A stretch of 62,859 nucleotides of DNA from Candidatus Gastranaerophilales bacterium (GCA_944325025.1 CALUYN010000010.1:1-62859); one strand, 5' to 3'. Positions 1 through 8,598 are shown, counted from the first letter of the stretch. Numbers and translations: made by a program. Notes: a model not told the origin generated them from the sequence alone.

Positions 1-263
1 AGACGGCGTCTACTCTCCCCTCCTTCTTTTTTGATTATCAATCAAAAAAGCGGAGTCCTTGCCACCAGGGCATATTTAATTTTGAAATAAAATCCTGCTT
101 TTATGCTTAACGACAAGATTTTGAGCAAATTTATATTAGCGTAAACATATATTAATGTCAAGAAATTTGTTTTGGGACATATATTGTAGTTCTCACAAGA
201 TATTTCTGAAAAGCAGTTATAATGTCATTTGGAACTTGTTTGACAAAGCGAATCAAAATTTTT

Positions 264-290
264 GTCATCCTGAATTTATTTCAGGATCTT
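264..290. repeat. Dispersed palindrome, family A copy 1
   Basis: The core CCTGAATTTATTTCAGG is a near-perfect palindrome preceded by GTCAT. Related copies lie at 414-441 and 6184-6209 in this window. Short palindromes of this general type, CTGAAyTTrTTTCAGG-like, are scattered through many bacterial genomes. Confidence 0.75.
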
Positions 291-413
291 AAAAATTTTG
301 AGTGAGCCTGTCCTTACAAAGTGCGGAATCTCATCATTACAAGACCCTGCCCGCATTGGGACATTTTGCACGAAATCATAGATTTCGGCAAAAGCAGTCA
401 AACAAGTTCAGAG

Positions 414-441
414 CCTGCCCTGAATTTATTTCAGGGGTGAC
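414..441. repeat. Dispersed palindrome, family A copy 2
   Basis: CCCTGAATTTATTTCAGGG followed by GTGAC. It is oriented opposite to the copy at 264-290, so the pair is bounded by GTCATCC on the left and GGGTGAC on the right and could behave as one composite element of about 178 bp. Confidence 0.7.
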
Positions 442-454
442 AATTTATATCCCT

Positions 455-1657
455 TTATTTTTCCTCGTATTTATTTATATATTTACATAAATCTGAAACT
501 TTTTCTTTGAAATTGTTATTAATTCTTGTCAGCTCAGTTTTAACAAGAGTTTCATTTGACAGCTTAATTGCGCCGAATAGAGGCGGATATTTTATATTTT
601 GTAAAAATAAGTTCTTAAAAGCTTTTATATCATTGTAATCGTTTTCATCTATTATTGAATTTAAATCAGATAGTTCAATAAAGAGTTCTCCGAGTTCTAC
701 TTTTGCCTTAAATATTTTTTTTGCAGATATAAATTTTAGAATTTTTTGCGTAAATGAAAGTATTTTTTCATAGCCTTTTTTTATTTTTATCTTTTTAGAA
801 GTTAAAGTTCTTGTAAAGTAGTCCATTGTCTGCTTGTAGCCTGATTCTATAAGTTCATTTCTTTTTGCTTCATTCATGTTGAAATCCACAATAACAATAT
901 CACCGGTATTCAGAACAATGTAATCATATTTGTCGTTATCTCCGTAAATACTTGTAATAAACGAAGTTGACATTGCAGTCATGCAGCTGTAAACTGCATT
1001 TGCATAATCTATTCCAGAAATGTTATTTTTATCATAGTCACCTTCGAGCCGGAATTCAAGAATTCTTTCATCTCTGCTTACCAAGTTATTGGATAGCTTC
1101 CACATAGGAAGGCTTTTTTGAAGATCTCCGTCAACCAGAAGCGTGTTATTGTATTCAATTGGCTTCATAAGCCCTGGCATACAGGAAGAAATCCTTATTG
1201 CAGAAGCTATTTCATAATCAGGCGTTTCAAACCTTGAAAATTCTTTACATTCAAAATTAGAAAGATTTGTAGTTATTATAACCAGATTTTTTTCAATATC
1301 TTTAAAAGTTACAGCTCTGTTAGCACCTTTTTTATATTTTTCACCATAGAATTTTGTTTCTATAAGTTCTCTTACCCACTCCAGAAATACTTCGCCCTTG
1401 CTGATTGCAAAAAGCGGGCCTATCCCGATTGAAATATCCTTAAACAGTTCAAAATTAACCTTAATAAATATCTCTTTTAATTCTTCTGCGGTGTATCCGA
1501 CAGCAAGCAGCCCTGCAATTATTGAACCAACAGAAGAACCGCCGAAGGTTTGAACCTCAAGCCCAAGTTCTTCCATGGCCTTAATTGCTCCGATATATGA
1601 AACCCCGCGTATTGCGCCTCCGCCGAATAAGCATGTATATTTTAAATTATTGTCCAT
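455..1657 (-). CDS. Patatin-like phospholipase
   Basis: A 400-residue serine lipid acyl hydrolase of the patatin family, expected to hydrolyse acyl esters of membrane or storage lipids with a Ser-Asp dyad. The oxyanion loop GGGAIRG is at residues 12-18, the nucleophile elbow GSSVG has Ser42, and the catalytic Asp lies in DGD at 176-178 (the family usually has DGG or DGA). There is no signal peptide, so a cytosolic or peripheral membrane role is likely. The ATG at 1657 has a TATAAT-like box six bases upstream and no clear Shine-Dalgarno, though a matching -35 is not convincing here. It lies just downstream of the membrane protein gene at 1673-3181 and may be co-transcribed with it. The substrate cannot be told from sequence. 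Confidence 0.85.
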   Translation of the reverse strand: MDNNLKYTCLFGGGAIRGVSYIGAIKAMEELGLEVQTFGGSSVGSIIAGLLAVGYTAEELKEIFIKVNFELFKDISIGIGPLFAISKGEVFLEWVRELIETKFYGEKYKKGANRAVTFKDIEKNLVIITTNLSNFECKEFSRFETPDYEIASAIRISSCMPGLMKPIEYNNTLLVDGDLQKSLPMWKLSNNLVSRDERILEFRLEGDYDKNNISGIDYANAVYSCMTAMSTSFITSIYGDNDKYDYIVLNTGDIVIVDFNMNEAKRNELIESGYKQTMDYFTRTLTSKKIKIKKGYEKILSFTQKILKFISAKKIFKAKVELGELFIELSDLNSIIDENDYNDIKAFKNLFLQNIKYPPLFGAIKLSNETLVKTELTRINNNFKEKVSDLCKYINKYEEK

Positions 1658-1672
1658 ATTTTAATTATACTC

Positions 1673-3181
1673 TTATTTAAAATTTATACCTGTAGTAAAT
1701 AGTGTATTTTTATAATAATTCAAATCATCAGTCGGTTGTATAAATTTTTTATTTGCTTTTGATTTCGGGAGGAACACTCCAAATGATTTATCATGATAAA
1801 CAAGCTTCCAGTCACTTTCTTTCTGCAAAACATTGTATATAGGATAATATTTTTCAATAATAATTATATCCGGCGGGAAATAAGTCAAAATTTCTTTCCA
1901 ATGGGGGTAAGCAAGGCAAAATTCTTTAAGCATGGGAACCATATAATCGTAGTAAACTTCTTCATATCTTCCATCCATAAATATCTTATTGTCTGGATAA
2001 GTTTTGTAAGCTACATAGCTTCCAAGTCCGAAATTAGTAAGAATATTTCCTTTCAGATTATTTATTTTAATAAATTCAACCTCTTTTACTGGATATGTTC
2101 CTATGCCTGTTGGAACAGAAAAATCTTTTGATATAAGAGTAAAAACAGAAACAAAAAGCAGCATGCCGTATATTGCTTTGTCCTTCCACTGCGGAAATTT
2201 GTATTTTTCTATTAAGTTATAAAAATCATCATAGTCAAAACAGAGTGCTGAAATAGCAAAAAACGGCATTAGTTTTACATGGCTTATTGCAAGGTATAAT
2301 GTTGAAAGGAGAATAATATATTTGACTTTATCGGCCTTATTATACCACTGCTTAATACCTTCAAGTTTTATTTTTCTGTACAAGTGAATACCTTCCGTAA
2401 TAACTATGGCGAGCATAAATACTTTAAATATTAAGTGCTTGAACATGTGGAATTTTGAAAAAATACTCCACCACTCAACAATATATGTTCTCTGCATTGT
2501 ATTTGCCATTAATAAAAATTTTATATATTCGTATCCCCATGGATTTATAATCAATACAGCAGAAGAAATAAGAAAAGTTATGAGATATTTTGCAAACGCT
2601 TTTTTATTAAGAAACTCGCCTAATGCGTACATTAAAAGGAGTCCTATACCCGAAACAACACCTCCGTGTATGTTGTTCCATAAAATTGTTAAAATGGGGA
2701 TTAGAATTAAGAGTTTGTTATTTCCCCTTCTAACCTTTTCAAGCAGGTATAGAAAAACAGTGAATAAAAGAAAGCTAAACATATGACAGCGTACAGGATT
2801 ATTTAAACTACCCATTACTGCCATAACAGTAAAGAAATAAAACAAAATATTATAAGGGTTTGCATTCGTCCTTAATTTTACAATTCGCGATGCAGTAAAA
2901 AATATTAAAAACATTAACGCTGCTTGCAGTATTATAAGACTGTACGGCCCTAAAAATTTTAAGAACAAATAAAAAATAACACCTGAACCCCACTCGTGAT
3001 CCCACCAGGTGTGAACAGGAGTATATGATAAAAAGTCTGTTTTTAAAACCTGACCGCCGTCTACAACACCCATGCCTGCGATTAATCTTGCCCATAAGTC
3101 AAAATCAAAATAATTTGCAGCAGTTGAAAAGGCTAAAATAAGTAAAAAAAGTGTTAAATAAAACAATATCCCCTTTTTCAT
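1673..3181 (-). CDS. Polytopic membrane protein, GT-C-like
   Basis: A 502-residue integral membrane protein with roughly ten hydrophobic segments. The first loop carries FDFDLWARLIAG, TDFLSYTPV and WWDHEWGSG. The same layout (F-x-H/A, DxFSYT, W-x-x-HEW) is seen in a widespread family of uncharacterised bacterial membrane proteins resembling lipid-linked-sugar (GT-C fold) glycosyltransferases, in which early acidic loop residues are catalytic. The C-terminal 120 residues are soluble and probably extracytoplasmic. Function as a glycosyltransferase is inferred from this layout only. A terminator-like hairpin lies upstream (3206-3224), so it likely starts its own transcript, possibly reading into the patatin-like gene 15 bases downstream. 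Confidence 0.6.
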   Translation of the reverse strand: MKKGILFYLTLFLLILAFSTAANYFDFDLWARLIAGMGVVDGGQVLKTDFLSYTPVHTWWDHEWGSGVIFYLFLKFLGPYSLIILQAALMFLIFFTASRIVKLRTNANPYNILFYFFTVMAVMGSLNNPVRCHMFSFLLFTVFLYLLEKVRRGNNKLLILIPILTILWNNIHGGVVSGIGLLLMYALGEFLNKKAFAKYLITFLISSAVLIINPWGYEYIKFLLMANTMQRTYIVEWWSIFSKFHMFKHLIFKVFMLAIVITEGIHLYRKIKLEGIKQWYNKADKVKYIILLSTLYLAISHVKLMPFFAISALCFDYDDFYNLIEKYKFPQWKDKAIYGMLLFVSVFTLISKDFSVPTGIGTYPVKEVEFIKINNLKGNILTNFGLGSYVAYKTYPDNKIFMDGRYEEVYYDYMVPMLKEFCLAYPHWKEILTYFPPDIIIIEKYYPIYNVLQKESDWKLVYHDKSFGVFLPKSKANKKFIQPTDDLNYYKNTLFTTGINFK

Positions 3182-3205
3182 GATTATAATTTTATCATAA
3201 AAAAA

Positions 3206-3224
3206 GACCGTTTATATAACGGCC
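3206..3224 (-). terminator. Rho-independent terminator
   Basis: On the minus strand GGCCGTTATATAAACGGTC folds into a hairpin followed by a T run. It terminates the small HEAT-like gene just upstream. Confidence 0.75.
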
Positions 3225-3253
3225 TTTTTTCTATTTTGTAATGTTTTTTATAA

Positions 3254-3538
3254 TTAAGCAGCAACAGAACCTTTAATTTCTCTGATTAAATATTCAGCAA
3301 CCCATTCAAAGTCTTTGTTGCATTCAGCTGCTTTTTTCAAATATTTAACGGAAGCATCGCCTATTCTAATCAATGTCATAGCAACAACACCTCTTTTAAT
3401 TCCCCTTACAACCTGCAATTCATCAACTAGCTGCGGAAGAACAGATGTTCCAATATTAACAAGTTCATTTTCCAATTCATTTTTAGTTGTGTTGTCTGCA
3501 TTTTCTAATTTTGAAAGAATTTCATTAACTGTTTCCAT
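3254..3538 (-). CDS. Small HEAT-like repeat protein
   Basis: An 94-residue all-helical protein. The segment VLPQLVDELQVVRGIKRGV is followed by an amphipathic helix pair, which resembles HEAT or PBS-lyase-type repeats (about three helices pairs). Such proteins are usually protein-interaction scaffolds. The preferred start is the ATG at 3538, which has GGAG upstream; an in-frame ATG five codons earlier overlaps the Shine-Dalgarno. It is flanked by terminators, so it appears monocistronic. No specific partner can be named. Confidence 0.65.
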   Translation of the reverse strand: METVNEILSKLENADNTTKNELENELVNIGTSVLPQLVDELQVVRGIKRGVVAMTLIRIGDASVKYLKKAAECNKDFEWVAEYLIREIKGSVAA

Positions 3539-3657
3539 TATAATTATCTCCATTTATCTTATCTATATTCAAATTATAAACTAAAAAACATCATGACTTT
3601 GATTTCCTTACATAATCTTTATATCTTTATAAAGAGAAAACATATAAAAATAAAAAA

Positions 3658-3675
3658 GCAGGTGTATAACCTGCT
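3658..3675 (-). terminator. Rho-independent terminator
   Basis: AGCAGG/CCTGCT stem with a TTTTTT run on the minus strand, directly downstream of the 747-residue gene. Confidence 0.8.
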
Positions 3676-3701
3676 AAGTGTGTAGTGTGTAGCTTTTTTT
3701 A

Positions 3702-5945
3702 TTAACTGTATATTTTGAACGTTCTTTCTATATTTTTGTCAATTGCTGTTTTGATTGAATCGTATTCTGTCTGTAGTGAATTGTGTTCTGTATCAATATT
3801 TTTTAATTCAAGGTCATATCTTTTATCTTTGTTTTCAATTTTGTTCATAGCTGCATTGTATTCAGCTTCAGCGATTGCAACAGCTTTGTCATTTGTTTGT
3901 TCAGTAATATCGCTGCAGTTTGTGTAGTTCATGCTGTTCCAGTTGTCTTCTGAATCAACCTGTTCCATTGTAACTATTCCGTTTTCTAATGCAAACTGTA
4001 TCCATTCATTGCTTGATGCAAGGCCATCTTGAAGTACTGCAAAACCGTTTTGCATACGTGTAAATAGATTTGAGTACCATTTGTATTTTGCTTCACCGTT
4101 TTCGTCCGGATTTTTTGTGTCAACCCATGCAATTTTCGGTTCGCCATATGTGTTCATGACGTTATTTAGAACGATAACATCAAGTAAGTCTTGCATTTCT
4201 TCTTGATCAAACTGAATCGTAACATCTGTTCCAGAAATAGAGCCTTGTTTTGCAGGGAGTCCACTAGTAATAATAGAATCTAACGACTCTTGATCCGTAG
4301 CCATTGCAAGTACTGTATTAAGGTCGATATAATATGTTTCTGAACCTTTTTTAATTATAATAGATTGGAAATCATTTTGTGCGGTTGCATTAGCTTTATC
4401 ACTTGACATAGTACCAACAGAATAGTCATCTGAATCTGTACCTTCATTTAAAATACTTACTAGAAATTCCGCAGCAGCTTGCCTAAAGTTTAAATGTGCT
4501 GCAGTTTCGTTCCCATCTTTATCTTTTGTAAATTCTGGTCTAGTTGTATCCCAATAAGTATAAATTGCTATTTTAAGTTCCTCTATAATATCTTGAGCAG
4601 TAGTTTGCATTTCTTCAGCACTAATTTTTTGCTTACCTGTTGCAGTAGCATTTGCATTATCGTTGAATAGGTCTTTTACTGCGGTTGTTAATTCTAAATA
4701 TCCACTAGCATCGTCCTTATCGGTTGCAACAAGGACTGTTCCTGTATCATCTTGTTTGTAGTATATTGCATTAGCTGAACCACTTACTTGCCCAATTTCA
4801 GTTTCTTTTATCGTTGTTATTGGTACTCCATTTTCATCTTCTTTGATGCTTCCATCTGCATTTTTTTGAGGTTCTTCGCTAAGAGTAAATACCGTATAAA
4901 TATCAGACATAGTAGATGGATCATAACTTTTTTTTATTCGCCATTTTTCGCCAATGGTAACGGTATTATTAGTTGAATCGTATTTAATAGTCCCATCAGC
5001 TGAACTGCCTATAGTATATGAACTCAAACCGGAAGCTAAATCATTAACCTTTTTCTTAAGAGAAGTAAAATATTGAGCAGCTTCACTTGTAGTATTTTTA
5101 TATTCTGCAGCTTTATCAATGAATTTTGAAAGATTCCCCAAGTGAGCCTTTAAAGGGTCAGTCGGATCGTAATTTTCAGCAGGTGTCATATTCGTCCTAT
5201 CAATATCATTAATTATCGTGTTTAATGTTGTGGTGTTATCATCAAGTGTTATGGTACCTAAAAGTTCACCCATGCTTGATGCAATGGTTTCTGTAAATGT
5301 AGTATATGCAGTATCAAATTTTTCAGCATAACTTACATAGTTATTGTATACAGCTGAATATAACGCAGTATCATATCCGCTGTGTTTGACTCCGTTCTTA
5401 TCTACTCCGCCGTTGAATAAGATTTCTAGCTGATCCCAAGTATAGCCGGAATCGGTATAACCTACTTCTCCTGTTGTAGTATCAGTATACATAACTGGAA
5501 CATTATTAATAGTTTTACCTGTGATAGCGTCGGTTGCAGTTCCCTGATATTTTTCAAGTTCTTCAAAATATGTTGTTTTTTGTTCAAGATTGTAAAAGGA
5601 CAGGAATTTCTCCCTATCACCATTTGCATTCATAAAGTTTGTTGCATCTGTTTCTGATACGAGAATTTGTCCTGATGCATTTACAAGACCGTACTGGTTG
5701 TTGTACGGGTTATAAGATGTTAATGAATTAAACGTCAACTGCTGATAGCTTGTATTGTTATCAGCGTCATAGTTTGTAAACATCATCTGAGCCTGGTTCA
5801 AAGCGTTAACATAAGCTTCACTTACCTGTGAGCTTTCTGTTGCAAGACGCATCTTGTTATTGTTGATAATCTGAGCTCTTAGCTCGTTATCAGACATACG
5901 AGATGTGATTGATAATAATCTAGCTTGTCCTGCCGCCATTCCCAT
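3702..5945 (-). CDS. Large MGMAAGQAR-type structural protein
   Basis: A 747-residue protein rich in Thr, Asp, Asn and Ala and almost free of Cys, with no classical signal peptide. It opens with MGMAAGQARLLSITSRM followed by a long helix (about residues 15-55). It ends with a heptad-like coiled-coil region (about 690-740) rich in Lys and Glu. A helical N-terminus and coiled C-terminus around a polar, beta-type middle recall hook, filament or needle-like proteins, but no family is assigned. The same N-terminal motif starts the gene at 62804. I recall the motif as typical of Vampirovibrionia proteins. AAAGGA lies 14 bases before the ATG. Function unknown; export and self-assembly are inference. 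Confidence 0.6.
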   Translation of the reverse strand: MGMAAGQARLLSITSRMSDNELRAQIINNNKMRLATESSQVSEAYVNALNQAQMMFTNYDADNNTSYQQLTFNSLTSYNPYNNQYGLVNASGQILVSETDATNFMNANGDREKFLSFYNLEQKTTYFEELEKYQGTATDAITGKTINNVPVMYTDTTTGEVGYTDSGYTWDQLEILFNGGVDKNGVKHSGYDTALYSAVYNNYVSYAEKFDTAYTTFTETIASSMGELLGTITLDDNTTTLNTIINDIDRTNMTPAENYDPTDPLKAHLGNLSKFIDKAAEYKNTTSEAAQYFTSLKKKVNDLASGLSSYTIGSSADGTIKYDSTNNTVTIGEKWRIKKSYDPSTMSDIYTVFTLSEEPQKNADGSIKEDENGVPITTIKETEIGQVSGSANAIYYKQDDTGTVLVATDKDDASGYLELTTAVKDLFNDNANATATGKQKISAEEMQTTAQDIIEELKIAIYTYWDTTRPEFTKDKDGNETAAHLNFRQAAAEFLVSILNEGTDSDDYSVGTMSSDKANATAQNDFQSIIIKKGSETYYIDLNTVLAMATDQESLDSIITSGLPAKQGSISGTDVTIQFDQEEMQDLLDVIVLNNVMNTYGEPKIAWVDTKNPDENGEAKYKWYSNLFTRMQNGFAVLQDGLASSNEWIQFALENGIVTMEQVDSEDNWNSMNYTNCSDITEQTNDKAVAIAEAEYNAAMNKIENKDKRYDLELKNIDTEHNSLQTEYDSIKTAIDKNIERTFKIYS

Positions 5946-6183
5946 AGTTGACGATTATTCCTTTCGATTTCCTTAGTAACGTTCACTATTGTCTAACGGC
6001 TTTTTTATATAAAAACTTTAATATATATAAGTAATTTTGTTACAAATCGTAATAATTTACTACCTTCCCACCCATTCCTCTTCTTGTAGTCGCGAGTGAG
6101 TTACGGTATCCCGTCATTGCGGACTTGATCCGCAATCGCATAATTGTTATAGCTGACGGAGGACAAGAAGGCAGGCTATATAC

Positions 6184-6209
6184 GTCATTCTGAATTTATT
6201 TCAGGATCT
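6184..6209. repeat. Dispersed palindrome, family A copy 3
   Basis: GTCATTC then TGAATTTATTTCA then GGATCT. It matches the 264-290 copy with only a C/T change. Confidence 0.75.
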
Positions 6210-6548
6210 CTTAAAAAAATCCCCCTCGCCCTTTGGGAGAGGGAGCAGTTGCGTGAATAAAGTGAACTTACAACTGCGGGTGAGGGTTTTATCGGAAGCC
6301 CAGAGGTCCAGAGGTAGGATGTCAAGCTAGTATCATTAATAAATTTTTGAACAATTTAGCCAAGCTATCTTTAAATGAAAATAGCCTGCCTTCCTGCCCT
6401 CCGGGCTTCTATTCTTCTGACTTCACCCACCCCTTTACTTCCCCTCCCCTCAAGGGAGGGGAAAAAGAAACCTCACACGAACCCTCTCCTTGTAAAGGAG
6501 AGGGGAAAATATATGCAAAATCAAGAAGCCAGATTAAAAAACTACGTT

Positions 6549-6559
6549 CCCCCCCCCCC
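6549..6559. repeat. Homopolymer C11 tract
   Basis: Eleven consecutive C in an AT-rich genome. On the plus strand an ATG at 6513 with purine-rich sequence upstream gives twelve codons that end exactly at the tract, after which the frame runs through repeat sequence to a stop near 6642. This resembles the ten-codon-plus-G10 layout of two pilin-like genes in the window but has no pilin sequence after it. It is probably a relic or coincidence. Confidence 0.6.
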
Positions 6560-6677
6560 ATCCGGTACTTCGTACCACCTTCTCCCACAAAGGGGAGAAG
6601 GAAGAAATAGGCTCTTCACGCTTCACTTAAAACAGAATAAGTAGGGTGGGATAAGCAAAGCGTTCCCACCAGATAGC

Positions 6678-7709
6678 TTATCCTTTCAATTTTTTGATAG
6701 CTCTGAACAATCGCTCTAACTTCTTTTCATCCGTACCTATACCGCAGAGAAGCATTGTTGAAATTTTATTTGTTTTCTCATCTTCAATATTAAAATCTTC
6801 ATAGAGCTTTTCTGACAGCTCATAACCTGTTATGCCATCTTTTTTTATTAGGATTTTTGTTATGTCATCCCCGCCAAAGTCAACATTAGAAACTGATTTT
6901 TTAAGAGTTTTAATACATTCAATAAGATTATCAAGTTTTTTTCTGCCTCTTTTGGAGTTTAAAAAATTTATATTCGCCTCAATACTTGCAAGAAGCGGAT
7001 ATGAAGGCGATGTAGTATTTATCATCGAAAGAGCTTTATCTGCATTCAAGCCGCAGTTTACATGTAAAAGTGCTGTAGGATTGAGCCCTCCCGCAGTCTT
7101 ATGAAGCGACTGAATTGTAAAATCAGCGATTTTAACGGCACTTTCGGGAAGCTTATCGGAAAATGGATAAAGTGCGCCGTGGGCTTCGTCAACAATTAAG
7201 TAAGCATTATTTTTTTTACAAATTTCTTTTAATGCTTTTATATCAGAAACAATTCCCTCATAAGTTGGAGATGTAATAATAACAGCCTTAACCCCTTTTA
7301 TATCAATAAGATCCGGTGTAGTTCTATCCGGCACTCCCCACTCTTTAATTATAGGCAGTTCATAATAAACAGGCTCACATCCCGCAAGTTTTACAGCGTT
7401 AAGATGTGAAGGATGCGCGTTATTCCATATTAATACCTTATCGCCTTTTTGAGTGCATGCCAGAACGGAAGCAATTATACCGCTTGTTGAACCGTTTGTT
7501 AGAAAGCAGGTCTGTTTTGTCCCGTAAATTTTTGCAGCATTATTCTGTGCTTTTTCTAGCGCTGACTGCGGATCATAAGCGTCAGTTTCTGATATATCAT
7601 ACTTATAAAACTGTTTGAATTTATGAAAAATAAAAAACTTTTGAGAATGTGACGGAGTCGTAAACAAAAGCTTTCTATTTTTTTCCCTTAATAAATTAAC
7701 AAGGCTCAT
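6678..7709 (-). CDS. Orn/Lys/Arg decarboxylase family protein (short form)
   Basis: A fold-type I PLP enzyme of the Orn/Lys/Arg decarboxylase major-domain family. Cofactor residues are visible: the GSTSG phosphate loop at 73-77, the His in NNAHPSH near 99, DEAHG at 174-178 (Asp174 pairs with the pyridine nitrogen) and SLHKTAGG with the Schiff-base Lys204. It would decarboxylate a basic amino acid to a polyamine or diamine. At 343 residues it is much shorter than the 450-490 usual for YaaO/SpeA-like members: the C-terminal domain is reduced to about 60 residues. Start ATG at 7709 has AAAAGG four bases upstream. The substrate is unassigned. Confidence 0.75.
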   Translation of the reverse strand: MSLVNLLREKNRKLLFTTPSHSQKFFIFHKFKQFYKYDISETDAYDPQSALEKAQNNAAKIYGTKQTCFLTNGSTSGIIASVLACTQKGDKVLIWNNAHPSHLNAVKLAGCEPVYYELPIIKEWGVPDRTTPDLIDIKGVKAVIITSPTYEGIVSDIKALKEICKKNNAYLIVDEAHGALYPFSDKLPESAVKIADFTIQSLHKTAGGLNPTALLHVNCGLNADKALSMINTTSPSYPLLASIEANINFLNSKRGRKKLDNLIECIKTLKKSVSNVDFGGDDITKILIKKDGITGYELSEKLYEDFNIEDEKTNKISTMLLCGIGTDEKKLERLFRAIKKLKG

Positions 7710-7728
7710 TAATACCTTTTTACCCTCT

Positions 7729-7756
7729 CCCTAACCCTCCCCCGAGGGAGGGAATA
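7729..7756. repeat. Dispersed CCCTCTCCC/GAGGGAGGG repeat
   Basis: ACCCTCTCCCTAACCCTCCC followed by CCGAGGGAGGG. The same element occurs inside the leader of the pilin-like gene at 53586-53622 (reverse orientation) and related forms lie in 6220-6605. Confidence 0.75.
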
Positions 7757-7766
7757 GTGGCTACGC

Positions 7767-8357
7767 TCATTTGTTCCGGATTTCTATACTTCTTTTTGCG
7801 CAGTACTGGATTAATGTCATTCTGTCTTTACTGTCATTGTATTCAAAACGACCGGATATTGTGTATCCGCCGTTTTCATTTTTTTCAATTCTTATTGGAA
7901 CAAAGAAACATTCAACTGACTGTTCCTCAGAAAGCGGAAGGACAATAGAATATCTGCCTTCAATATTGACATTTTCATTTGTTCTGAATTTCATACCGCC
8001 TGCTGAAATATCAAGTGTAGTAATCTTATGCGAAATATTTTCCGTATTTAGTGTTAAATCATATACATACTTAATACGTGTATACTGACGTCTTTGTAAA
8101 AATCTGTGTTTTGCAGGATTAGCCACCTTAATTTTGTTGCCTTCTATTGTTTCCGGATAAGAATCAAAATAAAGTGTGCCATGCGTTGTTTGCGTATAAA
8201 ACTCACAGTAATTATGACGCATTATACCTGTTGGTTCATATTCAAGCTCTACTGTAAAAAATCGAGGCTCAACATCAACAATTATTCCTTTATTTGCACA
8301 TTTGAAATCTGCAGGAACTACTGTAATTTTTCTATCTTTTTCAACTAATTCTCTCAT
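7767..8357 (-). CDS. PilZ-domain c-di-GMP-binding protein
   Basis: A 196-residue cytosolic protein. Residues 1-85 form a YcgR-N-like beta domain (inferred); residues 88-195 form a PilZ domain with the RxxxR motif RQYTR at 90-94 and DxSxxG as DISAGG at 116-121. These are the two c-di-GMP-binding signatures, and both are intact. PilZ proteins couple c-di-GMP to pili, motility or polysaccharide export. The start ATG at 8357 has AGAGGA well placed. It is separated from secY by two hairpins. A pilus-related role would suit the pilin-like genes in the window, but this is inference. Confidence 0.88.
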   Translation of the reverse strand: MRELVEKDRKITVVPADFKCANKGIIVDVEPRFFTVELEYEPTGIMRHNYCEFYTQTTHGTLYFDSYPETIEGNKIKVANPAKHRFLQRRQYTRIKYVYDLTLNTENISHKITTLDISAGGMKFRTNENVNIEGRYSIVLPLSEEQSVECFFVPIRIEKNENGGYTISGRFEYNDSKDRMTLIQYCAKRSIEIRNK

Positions 8358-8424
8358 AAAATCCTCTTTCTTTAGCTTTATTCTACACTATTTTTTTTTA
8401 TTTGTCGATATGTTAAGAAGGAAA

Positions 8425-8449
8425 AGCCCTGATCATATGAGTCAGGGCT
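8425..8449. terminator. Hairpin, probable terminator
   Basis: AGCCCTGA/TCAGGGCT stem; on the minus strand it is followed by TTTTCC. It lies between secY and the PilZ gene. Confidence 0.55.
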
Positions 8450-8551
8450 GAAATACTGAGCAATCAGAAGAGTTGAGGATTTACATTTATATAATACTTA
8501 TTTTTCAGCTTATTATCATTCAACTAAATAGCTATTGTTTGCAATAAAAAA

Positions 8552-8576
8552 ATAGCCCCTAAGTATTAGAGGCTAT
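8552..8576 (-). terminator. Terminator of the rpsE-secY operon
   Basis: On the minus strand ATAGCCTCTAA..TTAGGGGCTAT folds into a stem with one G-T pair, followed by seven T. It begins 23 bases after the secY stop. Confidence 0.85.
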
Positions 8577-8598
8577 CTTTTTATTATTTTTACTATGA

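Larger units (their letters stand above)
1..454. other. Non-coding left end with hairpin and inverted repeats
   Basis: No credible gene is seen in this stretch. A perfect hairpin with 10-bp arms lies at 27-49 (TTTTTTGATT/AATCAAAAAA) and could be a terminator for a gene left of the window. A 13-bp perfect inverted repeat, GAACTTGTTTGAC at 232-244 and GTCAAACAAGTTC at 397-409, encloses a copy of a dispersed palindrome at 264-290. A second, related copy follows at 414-441. A short palindrome CGAAATCATAGATTTCG lies around 371-387. The short open frame inside this region is made of repeat sequence and has no coding character. Confidence 0.6.
5946..6677. repeat. Intergenic mosaic of dispersed palindromic repeats
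   Basis: About 730 bases without a convincing gene, packed with short palindromes. They include GTCATTGCGG..CCGCAATC at 6113-6137; a family A copy at 6184-6209; CCCTCGCCC..GGGAGAGGG near 6225-6245 with GGGTGAGGG near 6280; a GAAGCCCAGAGG element at about 6297; CCTGCCTTCCTG..GGGCTTCT at 6384-6410; CCCCTCCCCTCAAGGGAGGGG near 6440-6461; ACCCTCTCC..GGAGAGGG near 6481-6504; a C11 tract at 6549-6559; CTTCTCCCAC..GGGGAGAAG near 6579-6600; and GGTGGGATAAGC..TTCCCACC near 6646-6670. Base composition is far more GC-rich than the neighbouring genes. Open frames here are by-products of the repeats. Confidence 0.75.

Noticed and set aside
302-490. Short plus-strand open frame in the left repeat region
   Set aside because: It is made of palindromic repeat sequence, has no ribosome-binding site and overlaps the patatin-like gene end.
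6347-6644. Two overlapping plus-strand frames with Pro-rich products
   Set aside because: Both are translations of dispersed repeats and the C11 tract; no coding signal.
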